This document shows positions 33,616 to 43,147 of a stretch of 64,000 bases of DNA, piece by piece (position 1 is the stretch's first letter; each line of letters begins with the position of its first letter). Made by a program: the position numbers and the translations under genes. The stretch comes from a bacterium UBP11_UBA4055. GTDB lineage: Bacteria; UBA4055. Under the pieces are notes generated by a model, which did not search any database, had not been told where the DNA came from, and was given only the letters and a program-made list of their open reading frames with translations. The stretch lies in assembly GCA_002382735.1 (NCBI GenBank), contig DFZN01000031.1:1-64000 (forward strand), given 5' to 3'.

Positions 33616-35061
33616 TTAGAACCTGAACGAGTAGCGCGCGTGGACAACAGTCTCGCTGAAACCTTCATTTTGCGGCACCGCCGCATGTAACGATATCTGC
33701 CCGGAACTTGTTCTGTAAATAATTCCTACTCCGTAGCTGATCAGGGATTCGAGTTCATTTATTTTCTTTATCATTCCTGAACCCTGATTATACGAACAAA
33801 CATCAGCAAAAATATCAATTGCCGCCGAACGGATATTATCAGTTATGTAAAAATCCGCAGAATTCAGTATGTAAATATCAGATATAAAGGTATCTTCTCT
33901 GTACCCTCTGAAAGAATCAGCCCCGCCGAATACAAGCCTCGCATAGTCAGGCAGATCATCATCAAATATCATTTGATCGTATTTTACTGACATCCTGAGC
34001 AAGAGGTTTCGAGTCATAATTATATTATTGTCTGCAGAAAACAACAATTCAATACCATTCTGATCAGGCACACCCCGTTTGTCAATATTCACTGTAGAAA
34101 CATTAGCCCTGATACTTGATCCTCCCTCTTGAGGGATCATATTATTTTCGTTAGAAGTATTATACTCCATTCCTGTACTGTAACTCGTTATTACAGCCTC
34201 GGGAGAATCTTCAGTTTTCAGAGTGTCGGAATAAAAATACTCCTTTTCTATCCCGTATATTATTCCTGATCCCGGGTCATAAGTGTACTTCTGTCCGATC
34301 CGGAAATTCCTTTTAAGATAAGACTCTTTTTTGAAGACCTGACCGTACTCAGCCTCAGTTGACAGTCTGATCCCTGCCATGAACGGTTCTCTGTAGTAGA
34401 ATTTCAATTTCTCAGAACTTTCGCCTTCTCTCTCCCATAACAACCTGAATTTTCTCATCGTTCCGAATAAATTTCCGGCGTTCAGTACCGAATGCACAGT
34501 AAAAGTTGAACCCCCTTCCTCTGAATTGAATCCTCCGAGGAACATGATCTCATTATATTTTTTTTCTAATAATCCGAAGCTTACACCATACCTGCCGGAC
34601 CCTGTACTGATAATTTCGAAACCCGGCCTTTTTTCAAAAAGTTCCGAACCGTATAACCAGCCGGAAGCTTCTTTTATCCTTGTTTCCGAAAATTTCTCTC
34701 CCTGTCTGATACCTGTAAGTTTTGTAAGGCTCTCTTTTGATGTAACAGCCGCTCCGTTAAAAATAACATCATCTATCCTGACATAATCCCCTGAATTGAT
34801 CGTTACGAATACTGTCCTGCCATGATCAAAAAGCTTTATGCTGTCTATCTTTACTGATACGAAAGGGAATCCTTTATCCGTATAATGATCAATGAGTCCT
34901 TCAATGTTGTGTTCTGCAGATCTGTCTTTTTCAATTACTGATAAAAGTATCTCTTCAGTAAAATATTTTTCCCCGGAAAATTTAAAATCAACTTTATCCG
35001 AACCAGACGATACAGAGAACAGTGTAAGTAATATCACAAGTACTTTATCTGAGTATTTCAT
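33616..35061 (-). CDS. Omp85-family outer-membrane protein (BamA/TamA-like)
   Basis: A 481-residue exported barrel protein. The signal peptide is about 1-20. A POTRA-like domain (about 25-130) shows GLIDHYTDKGFPFVSVKID then FVTINSGDYVRIDDVIFNG. The C-terminal barrel includes the conserved RLVFGGADSFRGYRED, a close match to the VRGF/Y motif of the Omp85 L6 loop, and ends in Phe (RYSFRF). Only one or two POTRA units are present, fewer than the five of typical BamA, so it may be a TamA-like or accessory member. It overlaps the glycosyltransferase gene by 17 bases and is downstream of it. Confidence 0.85.
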   Translation of the reverse strand: MKYSDKVLVILLTLFSVSSGSDKVDFKFSGEKYFTEEILLSVIEKDRSAEHNIEGLIDHYTDKGFPFVSVKIDSIKLFDHGRTVFVTINSGDYVRIDDVIFNGAAVTSKESLTKLTGIRQGEKFSETRIKEASGWLYGSELFEKRPGFEIISTGSGRYGVSFGLLEKKYNEIMFLGGFNSEEGGSTFTVHSVLNAGNLFGTMRKFRLLWEREGESSEKLKFYYREPFMAGIRLSTEAEYGQVFKKESYLKRNFRIGQKYTYDPGSGIIYGIEKEYFYSDTLKTEDSPEAVITSYSTGMEYNTSNENNMIPQEGGSSIRANVSTVNIDKRGVPDQNGIELLFSADNNIIMTRNLLLRMSVKYDQMIFDDDLPDYARLVFGGADSFRGYREDTFISDIYILNSADFYITDNIRSAAIDIFADVCSYNQGSGMIKKINELESLISYGVGIIYRTSSGQISLHAAVPQNEGFSETVVHARYSFRF

Positions 35062-36109
35062 CTGTGATCTTTTCAGTTCTGTTGGGTGTTATTTCAGGGT
35101 AGCAAACATCGAAAATATTTTTAATGTCTTCCGTTATGTTCATTCTGCTTTGATCGACATAATTAAAATACCTGTTATCTTTATAATAGCCTGCGAGGTA
35201 TTCCTGCTCCGTCTGGCCGGGTGTAGGTACGAATAATGCCTTCTTACCCAATGCGGAAAATTCCATCACGCTTGAATAACCCGGTCTTGAAATGATCACT
35301 TCAGCTCCTTTTATCATTGCAGAAAGCTTATCCCTTTCTATGCTGGAATAAACAGTTCTGTTCCCTGTCTCCGTAACACTTCTGCTTTCGGTCATGCCCC
35401 TGACTATTATGATTTTACCTTCAAGATGCTTTGTTTGTTCGAGAACTTTATTCTCGAATATCGTCCTCTGAGGTTCTGGGCCTGAAATAATAAAAAGGTA
35501 ATCGGACATGATCATGTCCTGTGATCCTGAAATATCGGCAAGTATTCCGCAATACTTAATCTTTGAAGAATTCATGAAAGGAACATTGTGAGAAAGTGCT
35601 CCGGAGAGGTTGAATCCCTTTTCCTCATCCGGAACAAAAACTTTTCTGTAACTTCTGAAATATAATCTGTTAAAGACAACCGAGAATATCTCAAGGGATC
35701 TGAGAAAACCCGGAAGCTTAAAACACAACTGATGAGTTATGAAATACGAAGGTACTTCTCTTGAAAATATACCGTACCTGTTATCGGAAACTATCCTGTC
35801 GATCTTTAGTTCCCGCACAAGTTTTTCTGTAAATCCGTGCTCTTCTCTTAGTCTAAGAAGTATTTTAGGCAGTTGAATAAGAAGCGAAAAAAGAAGCGAC
35901 CAGCCTTTGTTTGAATACTTTACCGAGTAATCGGGATGATCTATAAAATCCGCCCCGCTGATTTCGGACTTCAGAAGCTCAAGGGACCGTCCTGTTGAAA
36001 GAATTATGACATCATGTTCTTTTACAAGCTGTCTGATGACAGGAAGCGATCTGGTGGCGTGGCCCAGCCCCCAGTTAAGTACAGCATATAGTATTCTTCT
36101 TTTCTTCAT
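35045..36109 (-). CDS. GT-B-fold glycosyltransferase, MurG/UGT-like
   Basis: A 354-residue protein with GT-B features: ILYAVLNWGLGHATRSLPVI at the N-terminus, GADFIDHPDYSVKYS, and near the C-terminus VIISRPGYSSVMEFSALGKK then FVPTPGQTEQEYLA. The last pattern is the nucleotide-sugar site of MurG-like and UDP-glycosyltransferase enzymes. No signal or membrane anchor is evident, so it may act at the inner face of the membrane. The donor and acceptor are unknown. It is the first gene of a pair with the Omp85 protein, from the promoter at 36138-36166. Confidence 0.82.
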   Translation of the reverse strand: MKKRRILYAVLNWGLGHATRSLPVIRQLVKEHDVIILSTGRSLELLKSEISGADFIDHPDYSVKYSNKGWSLLFSLLIQLPKILLRLREEHGFTEKLVRELKIDRIVSDNRYGIFSREVPSYFITHQLCFKLPGFLRSLEIFSVVFNRLYFRSYRKVFVPDEEKGFNLSGALSHNVPFMNSSKIKYCGILADISGSQDMIMSDYLFIISGPEPQRTIFENKVLEQTKHLEGKIIIVRGMTESRSVTETGNRTVYSSIERDKLSAMIKGAEVIISRPGYSSVMEFSALGKKALFVPTPGQTEQEYLAGYYKDNRYFNYVDQSRMNITEDIKNIFDVCYPEITPNRTEKITDEILR

Positions 36110-36137
36110 TTCCGTCCGATTAGTAAACTATTCCGAA

Positions 36138-36166
36138 ATAATACAAAATTTAACTTGACTTTACAA
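36138..36166 (-). promoter_or_regulatory. Promoter for glycosyltransferase/Omp85 pair
   Basis: On the minus strand TTGTAA (36166-36161), 17-base spacer, TATTAT (36143-36138). Its -35 box abuts that of the plus promoter for tRNA-fMet, within 36155-36166, so the two promoters share one face of DNA. Confidence 0.65.
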
Positions 36167-36183
36167 TGTCAAAATCATATATT
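36155..36183 (+). promoter_or_regulatory. Promoter for tRNA-fMet
   Basis: TTGACT (36155-36160), 17-base spacer, TATATT (36178-36183). The predicted start near 36190 lies 5 bases before the mature tRNA end. Confidence 0.75.
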
Positions 36184-36194
36184 TGGGTCGCTAT

Positions 36195-36268
<74 letters not shown>

Positions 36269-36276
36269 CTACTGAA

Positions 36277-36301
36277 AAAGAGCCGAACGGCTCTTTTTTT
36301 A
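36277..36301 (+). terminator. Rho-independent terminator after tRNA-fMet
   Basis: Stem AAAGAGCC (36277-36284) with GGCTCTTT (36289-36296), loop GAAC, T-run to 36301. It also covers the 3' end of the minus-strand ygiQ-like gene. Confidence 0.9.
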
Positions 36302-37999
36302 TTTCCGCTGTTTTTTAATCTTTTTATATCGTTCATTAAATTTTTTCATCACACTTAATTTCTTTTCGACAGATATCTGTTCGCCGCTTACGGGATCAGA
36401 ACCGGTAAAGTACAATACGCCTGCAAGAGTAAGAGGCAGAGGAACAAAGTTTATCACATTTCCAAGCTCAAGATCTAATTCCTGCAATTGTTTAATATTA
36501 AGGGCAGTCTCTTCTTCAGACTGACCGGGATATCCTGCGCATATGTCAGCTGAGATCTTTAAATTTTTACCGTACTCTCCCGCTCTCTTTTTTAAAAACT
36601 TCAAATCTTTTATAAGACTTTCCTCCCCGTCGAACCCCATCAGCTTTCTCTGCGTATCCGAAAAACTTAACACATGAAGCTCTAAATTACCGTCATTCCT
36701 TTTAGTCAGAAAGTCCTTGTATATCTCCTTATCTCTGACAAGAAGTTTCATATCTGCATCACCAGCATAGAAATTATTTCGGACATTCGGGAATTTGTCA
36801 AAACCTTCAATAATTTTTAAGATCTCTTCGTTTTGCGTTTTTATATTCGGGCAGACATCAGGCAGCGTACAGGATAATCTCGCGCATTGGGAACACATTT
36901 TCCTGTTGCCTGTCTTTACTGCGTAATGATTAAAATACGGCGACCCGAATATCCTGACAATCTTATTGTAGTCTTTCGATCTGATGAATTTTATGACTTC
37001 TTTTCTTATCTCCTCATTCGACCTTGACGAGATCATTCTCCCTGAAATAAATATTTCCTGAGAGTCTGAAATGTCGTTAAGACAGCCCCTGTGTGTCAGT
37101 ATTGAGTCTTCTATGAACCTGCATATAGGGATCTCATCTTTGTATTTGGGATGCGGGCGTCCCTTGAAACCTGTTCCATAAAGGCTGTCAGTTTCTTCTT
37201 CAGTCAGAGGAGGCTGGGCTGTATTAATAACAAGATATCTTCCCACAGCTCTCTGAACAACAGTTTTTGAATTGTACGGGTTCATATTTTTGTGAAGTGC
37301 CAGATGGTGTTCTGCTAAAAGTCCCGGATTTTTCTCCAGGCTTTCGTGAGAAGGTACCTGGGCATAATTACTTACCTGACCGATATCTTTAATAATAAAA
37401 GCTGTTCCGCTAAGTCTGATGTCATTTTCTATACTCTTTTTATTTTTCAGCATCCCGCAGATATTCAGAAGATTGTATTCGATGTTCCCGTATAGCAAAA
37501 TATCTGCTTTAGTATCTAAAAGTACCGGCTTTCTCAACTTGTCTGACCAGTAATCATAGTGACTTGCCATTCTTCCTGCCGCTTCAGGTCCCGCGATGAT
37601 GACAGGCACATCTTTATAGAGTTCTTTTATTTTGCCGCAGTACCTTATCAGCGCTCTGTCAGGCCTGTTATATCTCTTCCCTCCCGGCACATAAGGATCA
37701 GTGCTTCTGAATTTTTTGAATGCCGTATAATTCATCGCCATGGAATCCTCCTTCCCTGTTATTACAAGAAAAAAAAGAGAAGGTCTTCCGTAACGCTTCC
37801 AGTCGTCATCTTTATCAATATCAGGCATGTCAAGGATAACGGTTTTATAGCCGTTGAAATTCAGGAATCGACCCGCTGATGCCACCTGAAAATACGGATG
37901 GTCCACATATGCGTCTCCCGTTACAATAATAACATCCGCTCTTTTCCAGTTCAGATCATCGAATTCTTTTCTGGTCGCGGGTATAAATCCTTTCAGCAT
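36299..37999 (-). CDS. YgiQ-family protein lacking two radical-SAM cluster cysteines
   Basis: A 566-residue protein counted from ATG 37999 (GGAG 7 bases upstream; a GTG lies 3 bases earlier). The N-terminus (DVIIVTGDAYVDHP, then FLNFNGYKTVIL), the GPEAAGRMASHYDYWSDK stretch, SRSNEEIRKEV and the distal CSQCARLSCTLPDVCPN motif all match YgiQ. In intact YgiQ the central motif reads THRGCxxxCxxC. Here it is THRGCLNDISDS: Cys306 remains but the others are Ile310 and Ser313. A radical SAM [4Fe-4S] cluster should not form there. The frame is otherwise open and conserved, so this looks like a repurposed or recently inactivated enzyme. YgiQ function is unknown in general. Confidence 0.85.
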   Translation of the reverse strand: MLKGFIPATRKEFDDLNWKRADVIIVTGDAYVDHPYFQVASAGRFLNFNGYKTVILDMPDIDKDDDWKRYGRPSLFFLVITGKEDSMAMNYTAFKKFRSTDPYVPGGKRYNRPDRALIRYCGKIKELYKDVPVIIAGPEAAGRMASHYDYWSDKLRKPVLLDTKADILLYGNIEYNLLNICGMLKNKKSIENDIRLSGTAFIIKDIGQVSNYAQVPSHESLEKNPGLLAEHHLALHKNMNPYNSKTVVQRAVGRYLVINTAQPPLTEEETDSLYGTGFKGRPHPKYKDEIPICRFIEDSILTHRGCLNDISDSQEIFISGRMISSRSNEEIRKEVIKFIRSKDYNKIVRIFGSPYFNHYAVKTGNRKMCSQCARLSCTLPDVCPNIKTQNEEILKIIEGFDKFPNVRNNFYAGDADMKLLVRDKEIYKDFLTKRNDGNLELHVLSFSDTQRKLMGFDGEESLIKDLKFLKKRAGEYGKNLKISADICAGYPGQSEEETALNIKQLQELDLELGNVINFVPLPLTLAGVLYFTGSDPVSGEQISVEKKLSVMKKFNERYKKIKKQRK

Positions 38000-38032
38000 C
38001 ACAATTCTCCGTTTTACTGATCAAATCTAAAT

Positions 38033-38060
38033 AAAAAAGCTGTCAAAAGACAGCTTTTTT
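38033..38060. other. Strong hairpin in the divergent gap upstream of ygiQ-like gene and waaA
   Basis: A 12-bp perfect stem (AAAAAAGCTGTC with GACAGCTTTTTT) and a 4-base AAAA loop, with a T-run on either strand. It has the form of a bidirectional terminator. But both neighbouring genes read away from it, so there is nothing obvious for it to end. On the minus strand it would lie in the leader of the ygiQ-like gene, 34 bases before the ATG. The rest of 38003-38210 is AT-rich with no clear promoter. Confidence 0.7.
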
Positions 38061-38210
38061 ATTTAATTTGGATTTTATATTGTGATATTTTGTTCACAAA
38101 GTTGATATTCACGCACCGCAACAATTTTATTTTTTCAAAATATAGCTTGAATTTTTACGATAAAATTCTTTAATTCTATCTCTGTATAAAAACAATGTCC
38201 GGAGATCGTT

Positions 38211-39587
38211 TTGTTGGCAAAAATAGCATATAATTTCGTACTTGTACCTTTTCTTTACTTCGGATTGAAGGTATCGTCACTTTTCAACAGAAAAGTCCGC
38301 AGGTCAGTTGAGGCGAGAAAAAATATAATTGACAAGCTTAACCGCGACAAGATAAATCTGAATCCGTACAGCGTTACGATCCTGTTCCACTGTTCTTCGA
38401 TGGGAGAATACAAACAGATCGTTCCCATAGCTGAAAAACTTGCAGCCGATCATAATGAGGATTATAACCTCGTACTTTCTCTGTATTCACCGTCAGCATA
38501 CGATAACATTGACCGTGAAAAAAGCTGTTTTAAACTCATTACTTATACTCCTTTCGATCTTTATTTTGAGACCAGAAAATTCATAAATACGATCAATCCC
38601 GATATAGTTCTTATCTCGAAACACGATGTCTGGCCTAATTTCATCTGGGAACTTAAGAAAAGAGAAGTGCCGGTTTTTCTTATCAACGGTCTGTTCGCGG
38701 ATGATACGAAAATGGACAAATGGTACGCAAAAAGTTTTTACAGGTCCGTGTTCTCCGGAATTTCAGGAATATTTACCGTCAATGAAAAACACAGGCAGAG
38801 ATTTATGAAGATATATCCTTTTGCTGACAAGATCGAAGCTTCAGGAGATACCAGATACGATTCAGTTATCAGAGAATCTGACGACAGCGGCAGTTTTCAT
38901 CCTTTTGATCAGCTGAAAGATCTCGGAAGGGTCTTCGTTGCAGGCAGCTCATGGCCTAACGGAGAAAAATTCATCATTAGAGCATGGAAAAAGATCAAAC
39001 TGAATTTCAGCGACTCTTTTCTTGTAATCGTACCTCACGAGATAGGTGCGGATCACATATACAAGATCGAGAGTCAGTGCCAGGAAATGGGATTCCGGAC
39101 ACTTGTATTTACAGAAATGAACGGAGGTCAAAGTCTGGACCAGTACGATATTCTGATAGTTGATCGGATCGGTTTACTGGCAAAAATATACAAATTCGGC
39201 AGCATCGCATATGTGGGGGGAGGTTTCTCAAAGAACGGCCTGCACTCTGTCATCGAACCTGCTGTTTACGGACTGCCTGTTCTTTTCGGTCCGAATCTTG
39301 ACAAATCCCCGGAGGCCCAGGAAATGAACCTTTTGAACTGCGGAATAATGTTCAACAACGACGAAGAGCTTTTTAATATCATAAACAGCCTGTGGTCTGA
39401 TAATGACCTTTACCGCAAAGTATCAGAGATAAGTTACGAGTACATAAGAGAAAAAAGCGGGGCTTCGGATAAGATCATTAAAGTAATTAAAGACAGAACC
39501 TCCAAACCTAAATTGGACAAGCGCAATTCTGTTACTGAAGAGGAATTCGAAAGAATAATGAACAAAGAAAACTCAGGAAGAACATGA
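38211..39587 (+). CDS. waaA: 3-deoxy-D-manno-octulosonic acid (Kdo) transferase
   Basis: A 458-residue glycosyltransferase that moves Kdo from CMP-Kdo to lipid A at the inner membrane. A membrane anchor spans residues about 7-22. The motif LFHCSSMGEYKQIVPIAEKL holds the expected catalytic Glu. Later come SGDTRYDSVI, VAGSSWPNGE, VIVPHEIGADH, and YVGGGFSKNGLHSVIEPAVY with FGPNLDKSPEAQEM. The start is TTG 38211 with GGAG 6 bases upstream. It leads a long plus-strand transcription unit and overlaps the histidine kinase gene by 4 bases. With kdsD it shows Kdo-containing lipopolysaccharide. Confidence 0.94.
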   Translation: MLAKIAYNFVLVPFLYFGLKVSSLFNRKVRRSVEARKNIIDKLNRDKINLNPYSVTILFHCSSMGEYKQIVPIAEKLAADHNEDYNLVLSLYSPSAYDNIDREKSCFKLITYTPFDLYFETRKFINTINPDIVLISKHDVWPNFIWELKKREVPVFLINGLFADDTKMDKWYAKSFYRSVFSGISGIFTVNEKHRQRFMKIYPFADKIEASGDTRYDSVIRESDDSGSFHPFDQLKDLGRVFVAGSSWPNGEKFIIRAWKKIKLNFSDSFLVIVPHEIGADHIYKIESQCQEMGFRTLVFTEMNGGQSLDQYDILIVDRIGLLAKIYKFGSIAYVGGGFSKNGLHSVIEPAVYGLPVLFGPNLDKSPEAQEMNLLNCGIMFNNDEELFNIINSLWSDNDLYRKVSEISYEYIREKSGASDKIIKVIKDRTSKPKLDKRNSVTEEEFERIMNKENSGRT

Positions 39588-40777
39588 CGGAATTTCATAC
39601 GAGACAATATGGACAATATGAACAGTCATTTAAGGTACTTGCAGTATTCATATCGTTCCTTTCGGTATCTTTTATACTTGGATATTACTGGTTGTTGATG
39701 GGCACTCACAGCTCAAAGAATTCTGAACTGATCAACGAATTAATTGTTTCATATTATGATTATGACGAAAAACCCGACAAGCCGAACAACGAACTGAAAT
39801 TCAAATACATTACAGAACTGCTTTTAAGATCGGACAAAACATTCATACTTACGATCAATTCTAATGAGAACGAGATCCCTGTTGTGTGGAATATGCCTTA
39901 CCGTAAAGGAAAAGATATCAATCTTAAAAAAGAATTGAACAGCAGGTCTTTCAGCAGTCTTTCTCTCGCCGGTAAGAACAGTTTAAAAAAGCTTTACTAT
40001 ATTCCGGATGATCTGATCAGCAAAATGAGATTATACCCTTTCTTTCTGTTCCTGACCCTTTTAACAATAGTTTTGATGGCCTTCTACCTGTTTTATTATA
40101 TGCGGAGAAATGAAAAACAATCTGTATGGATAGCCATTTCCAAAGAGACCGCGCATCAGCTTGGAACACCGCTCACTTCCCTCAGGGGATGGAGAGATCA
40201 TCTTCAACAACTGGGCAAGTCTGAAGAACGGATCAGTTCAGTCGCCGACGGTCTTAAAGAGGATATTGAAAAGATATCGCTCGTCGTGAACAGATTTTCT
40301 AATATTTCTTCAGACAAGGAATTTAAAATGTGCGATACCGGTCTTATCATCACAAAAGCCGCCGACTATATTTCCAGACGGCTGCCTTTGGAATCAGGCC
40401 GCATTGAACTGGAAAAGACTGTAGGAGAGGCACATAACATATACGCTAACGAAGTGCTTCTCGAATGGACATTCGAAAATCTTCTGAAGAACGCGATCGA
40501 ATCATTAAAAGAAGATCAGCCGGGAAAGATTAAAATAGTCCAGTATGAGGAAAAAGATAAGATCATTGTAGAGATCATAGACAACGGAAGCGGCATACCC
40601 TCTGCTTTAAAGAAAAAAATATTCGAGACAGGATTTACTACAAAAAAAAGAGGATGGGGTCTCGGACTTTCGCTCAGTAAAAAGATCATCGAGCAGTATC
40701 ACAGCGGGAAACTTTATGTAAAACACAGCGGGCAGGAAGGTACAACCATGCGTATCGAACTCAACAAATTTATTTAA
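39584..40777 (+). CDS. Sensor histidine kinase
   Basis: A 397-residue membrane sensor kinase. Transmembrane segments lie at about residues 20-42 and 148-171, leaving a roughly 105-residue periplasmic loop with no recognised domain. The H-box is SKETAHQLGTPLTSL with the phosphorylated His near residue 191. The ATP-binding boxes follow: N (LLKNAIESLKED), G1 (IIDNGSGIPS) and G2 (KRGWGLGLSLSKKII). No response regulator gene is adjacent. It overlaps waaA by 4 bases and precedes lon by 9, so it may monitor envelope or protein-folding stress. Signal and partner are unknown. Confidence 0.9.
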   Translation: MTEFHTRQYGQYEQSFKVLAVFISFLSVSFILGYYWLLMGTHSSKNSELINELIVSYYDYDEKPDKPNNELKFKYITELLLRSDKTFILTINSNENEIPVVWNMPYRKGKDINLKKELNSRSFSSLSLAGKNSLKKLYYIPDDLISKMRLYPFFLFLTLLTIVLMAFYLFYYMRRNEKQSVWIAISKETAHQLGTPLTSLRGWRDHLQQLGKSEERISSVADGLKEDIEKISLVVNRFSNISSDKEFKMCDTGLIITKAADYISRRLPLESGRIELEKTVGEAHNIYANEVLLEWTFENLLKNAIESLKEDQPGKIKIVQYEEKDKIIVEIIDNGSGIPSALKKKIFETGFTTKKRGWGLGLSLSKKIIEQYHSGKLYVKHSGQEGTTMRIELNKFI

Positions 40778-40786
40778 AGGGAACAG

Positions 40787-43147
40787 ATGTACGGCGAATT
40801 GAACATAAACAGTGATTCATCAAAGATAGTTAACGGACTAATCTACAGGATCGTGCCTTCAAAGGACAGGATCCCGTTTCCGGGCAATATAATTTCTCTC
40901 AATGTTGACTCGGGACATTTTACAGAGCTGCTTGAGGAAGCGGAAATTAATGACTCTCTGATAGTTATACTAGGCAAAAAGAACCAGTACGCTTCTGATT
41001 TCTCGCAGGATTCCTATTTTAGCTACGGATGTATTTCAAAAGTCGTTCAGGTCATAAAACTCCCGAATTTTGGAAATAAGGCTATTATAAGATGTCTTAA
41101 AAGGGTCAGGGTTACGGAATTCCAGAAAAGGAACCTGAACCTTTATGCGAGGATCGAAACGATCGAGATAAATACTGAATCCGATGATATTTTAAAAGCC
41201 ACGCTCAGGCTTCTCAGAAAACTGTACATCGAATTTCTCGACCTTAACCCCCAGCTTGAAAGACCTGATTATCTGCTCAACATAAATGATGATCTGATAA
41301 ATCCGCTGAAGCTTACAGATACTATAATGGGGAGCCTTAACCTGAATTACCATAGAAAACAGAGGATGCTTGAGATCAGCGATTTTAGATATTTTGTTTC
41401 AGAGCTCCATTCGATCCTGATAAACGAGATCGAGTTCTCGAAACTTGAAAAGAAGATCGAGGCGGATGTTTCTCAAAGAACATTGAAGGAACAGAAAGAT
41501 TATTTTCTGAGGGAAAAAATAAAAGGACTGAGCTCAGAGCTCGGGTCTGATGCTCTTCAGATACCGGAAGTTGAAAAAATAAACGATCTCAAGGCTCGGG
41601 GTGAATTGTCAGAGCAGGCTATTATTAAAGCTGATATAGAAATTGAAAAACTGAACAAACTGCATTCGATGTCACCGGAATACGGATTGCTCAGAGATTA
41701 CCTCGATCTTATAATAAGCCTGCCGTGGAAAAGGTCGGGTGAAGTAAATGTCGATATTCATATTGCGGAGAAAATACTTGATGAAGACCATTACGGGCTC
41801 ATAAAACCAAAAGAGAGGATCCTTGAATATCTGTCAGTGCTCAAGCTTGTCGAAAAACTCAAGAGTCCGATCCTTTGTTTTGTCGGTCCTCCGGGCACCG
41901 GAAAAACTTCACTCGGTAAATCCATAGCGAGAGCTCTCTCAAGAAAATACATAAGGATCGCGCTTGGCGGACTACACGATGAAGCAGAGATACGCGGTCA
42001 CAGAAAAACTTATATCGGAGCTATGCCCGGAAAAATAATTCAGTCCATAAGAAAGGTCGGCGTGAACAATCCTCTTATCCTGTTCGACGAGATCGACAAG
42101 ATGTCCTCGGATTTCAGAGGTGATCCCGCATCAGCTTTACTTGAAGTCCTTGATCCTGAACAGAACAATACATTCACTGATAATTATCTCGATATCGAAT
42201 TCGATCTGAGCAATGTTCTTTTCATCGCCACGGCGAACGATCAGAACAGGATACCTCTTCCCCTTTTGGACAGGATGGAGATAATCAGACTTGACGGATA
42301 TATTGATATCGAGAAGTACATGATAGCAAAGAACTATCTTATACCTGAACAGAAAAGGGTCAATGGTCTTTCGGAATCGAACCTGACCATATCTGAGAAT
42401 GCTGCATACAAGATAATAAATGAATTCACGATGGAAGCAGGCGTAAGAGAACTTGAGCGGAAGATAGCGAAGATATGCCGAAAATCAGCAAAACTGCTTA
42501 TAGATGACCCCGAAAAAAAGATAAAGGTCAGCTCATCGAACCTGAATTCATTTCTGGGGATAGAGGAATATAAAGATTTCTCAAGCGTAAAAGGCACTAA
42601 AATTGGTGAGGTGAACGGACTTGCATGGACAGTTTCCGGAGGATCGATACTCAAAACTGAAGCTAATATAATCAAAGGTAAACCTGACCTGAAACTGACG
42701 GGGAAGCTCGGAGAAATAATGAAGGAATCAGCTCAGGCCGCGCTCAGCTATATAAAAACTTTTTCAGATAAGTACGGGATTGACCCTGAGAAATTTGAGA
42801 AGAATGAGATCCATCTCCATTTCCCTGAAGCTGCAACGCCCAAGGACGGACCGTCTGCCGGAGTAACGATAGCCGTAGCACTCATAAGCGCGCTTAAACA
42901 GATGCCCGTCGAACAGAATATCGCGATGACAGGCGAGATCACGATACACGGAGATGTTCTGGCCGTCGGAGGGCTTAAAACCAAACTGATGGCCGCAAAG
43001 AGATCAAGGATCAAAACGGTTTTCATACCTGAACAGAATATAAAGGACCTGGAAAATATTGACAGGGAGATCAAAAATTCTCTCAAGATAATCCCTGTAT
43101 CTCATGTATCTGATATAATGAACGGCTTGTATGGGGGGAGCTTATGA
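40787..43147 (+). CDS. lon: ATP-dependent protease Lon
   Basis: A 786-residue cytosolic protease that degrades misfolded and short-lived regulatory proteins. The N-terminal substrate domain (about 1-210) is followed by a coiled coil, the AAA+ module with GPPGTGKTSLGKSIARALS (about 365-380) and FDEIDKMSSDFRGDPASALL, and the protease domain. The catalytic dyad is Ser690 (PKDGPSAGVTIA) and Lys733 (GGLKTKLMAAKRS). The length is usual for bacterial Lon. ATG 40787 has AAAGGGA upstream; the stop overlaps engB by 4 bases. Confidence 0.97.
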   Translation: MYGELNINSDSSKIVNGLIYRIVPSKDRIPFPGNIISLNVDSGHFTELLEEAEINDSLIVILGKKNQYASDFSQDSYFSYGCISKVVQVIKLPNFGNKAIIRCLKRVRVTEFQKRNLNLYARIETIEINTESDDILKATLRLLRKLYIEFLDLNPQLERPDYLLNINDDLINPLKLTDTIMGSLNLNYHRKQRMLEISDFRYFVSELHSILINEIEFSKLEKKIEADVSQRTLKEQKDYFLREKIKGLSSELGSDALQIPEVEKINDLKARGELSEQAIIKADIEIEKLNKLHSMSPEYGLLRDYLDLIISLPWKRSGEVNVDIHIAEKILDEDHYGLIKPKERILEYLSVLKLVEKLKSPILCFVGPPGTGKTSLGKSIARALSRKYIRIALGGLHDEAEIRGHRKTYIGAMPGKIIQSIRKVGVNNPLILFDEIDKMSSDFRGDPASALLEVLDPEQNNTFTDNYLDIEFDLSNVLFIATANDQNRIPLPLLDRMEIIRLDGYIDIEKYMIAKNYLIPEQKRVNGLSESNLTISENAAYKIINEFTMEAGVRELERKIAKICRKSAKLLIDDPEKKIKVSSSNLNSFLGIEEYKDFSSVKGTKIGEVNGLAWTVSGGSILKTEANIIKGKPDLKLTGKLGEIMKESAQAALSYIKTFSDKYGIDPEKFEKNEIHLHFPEAATPKDGPSAGVTIAVALISALKQMPVEQNIAMTGEITIHGDVLAVGGLKTKLMAAKRSRIKTVFIPEQNIKDLENIDREIKNSLKIIPVSHVSDIMNGLYGGSL

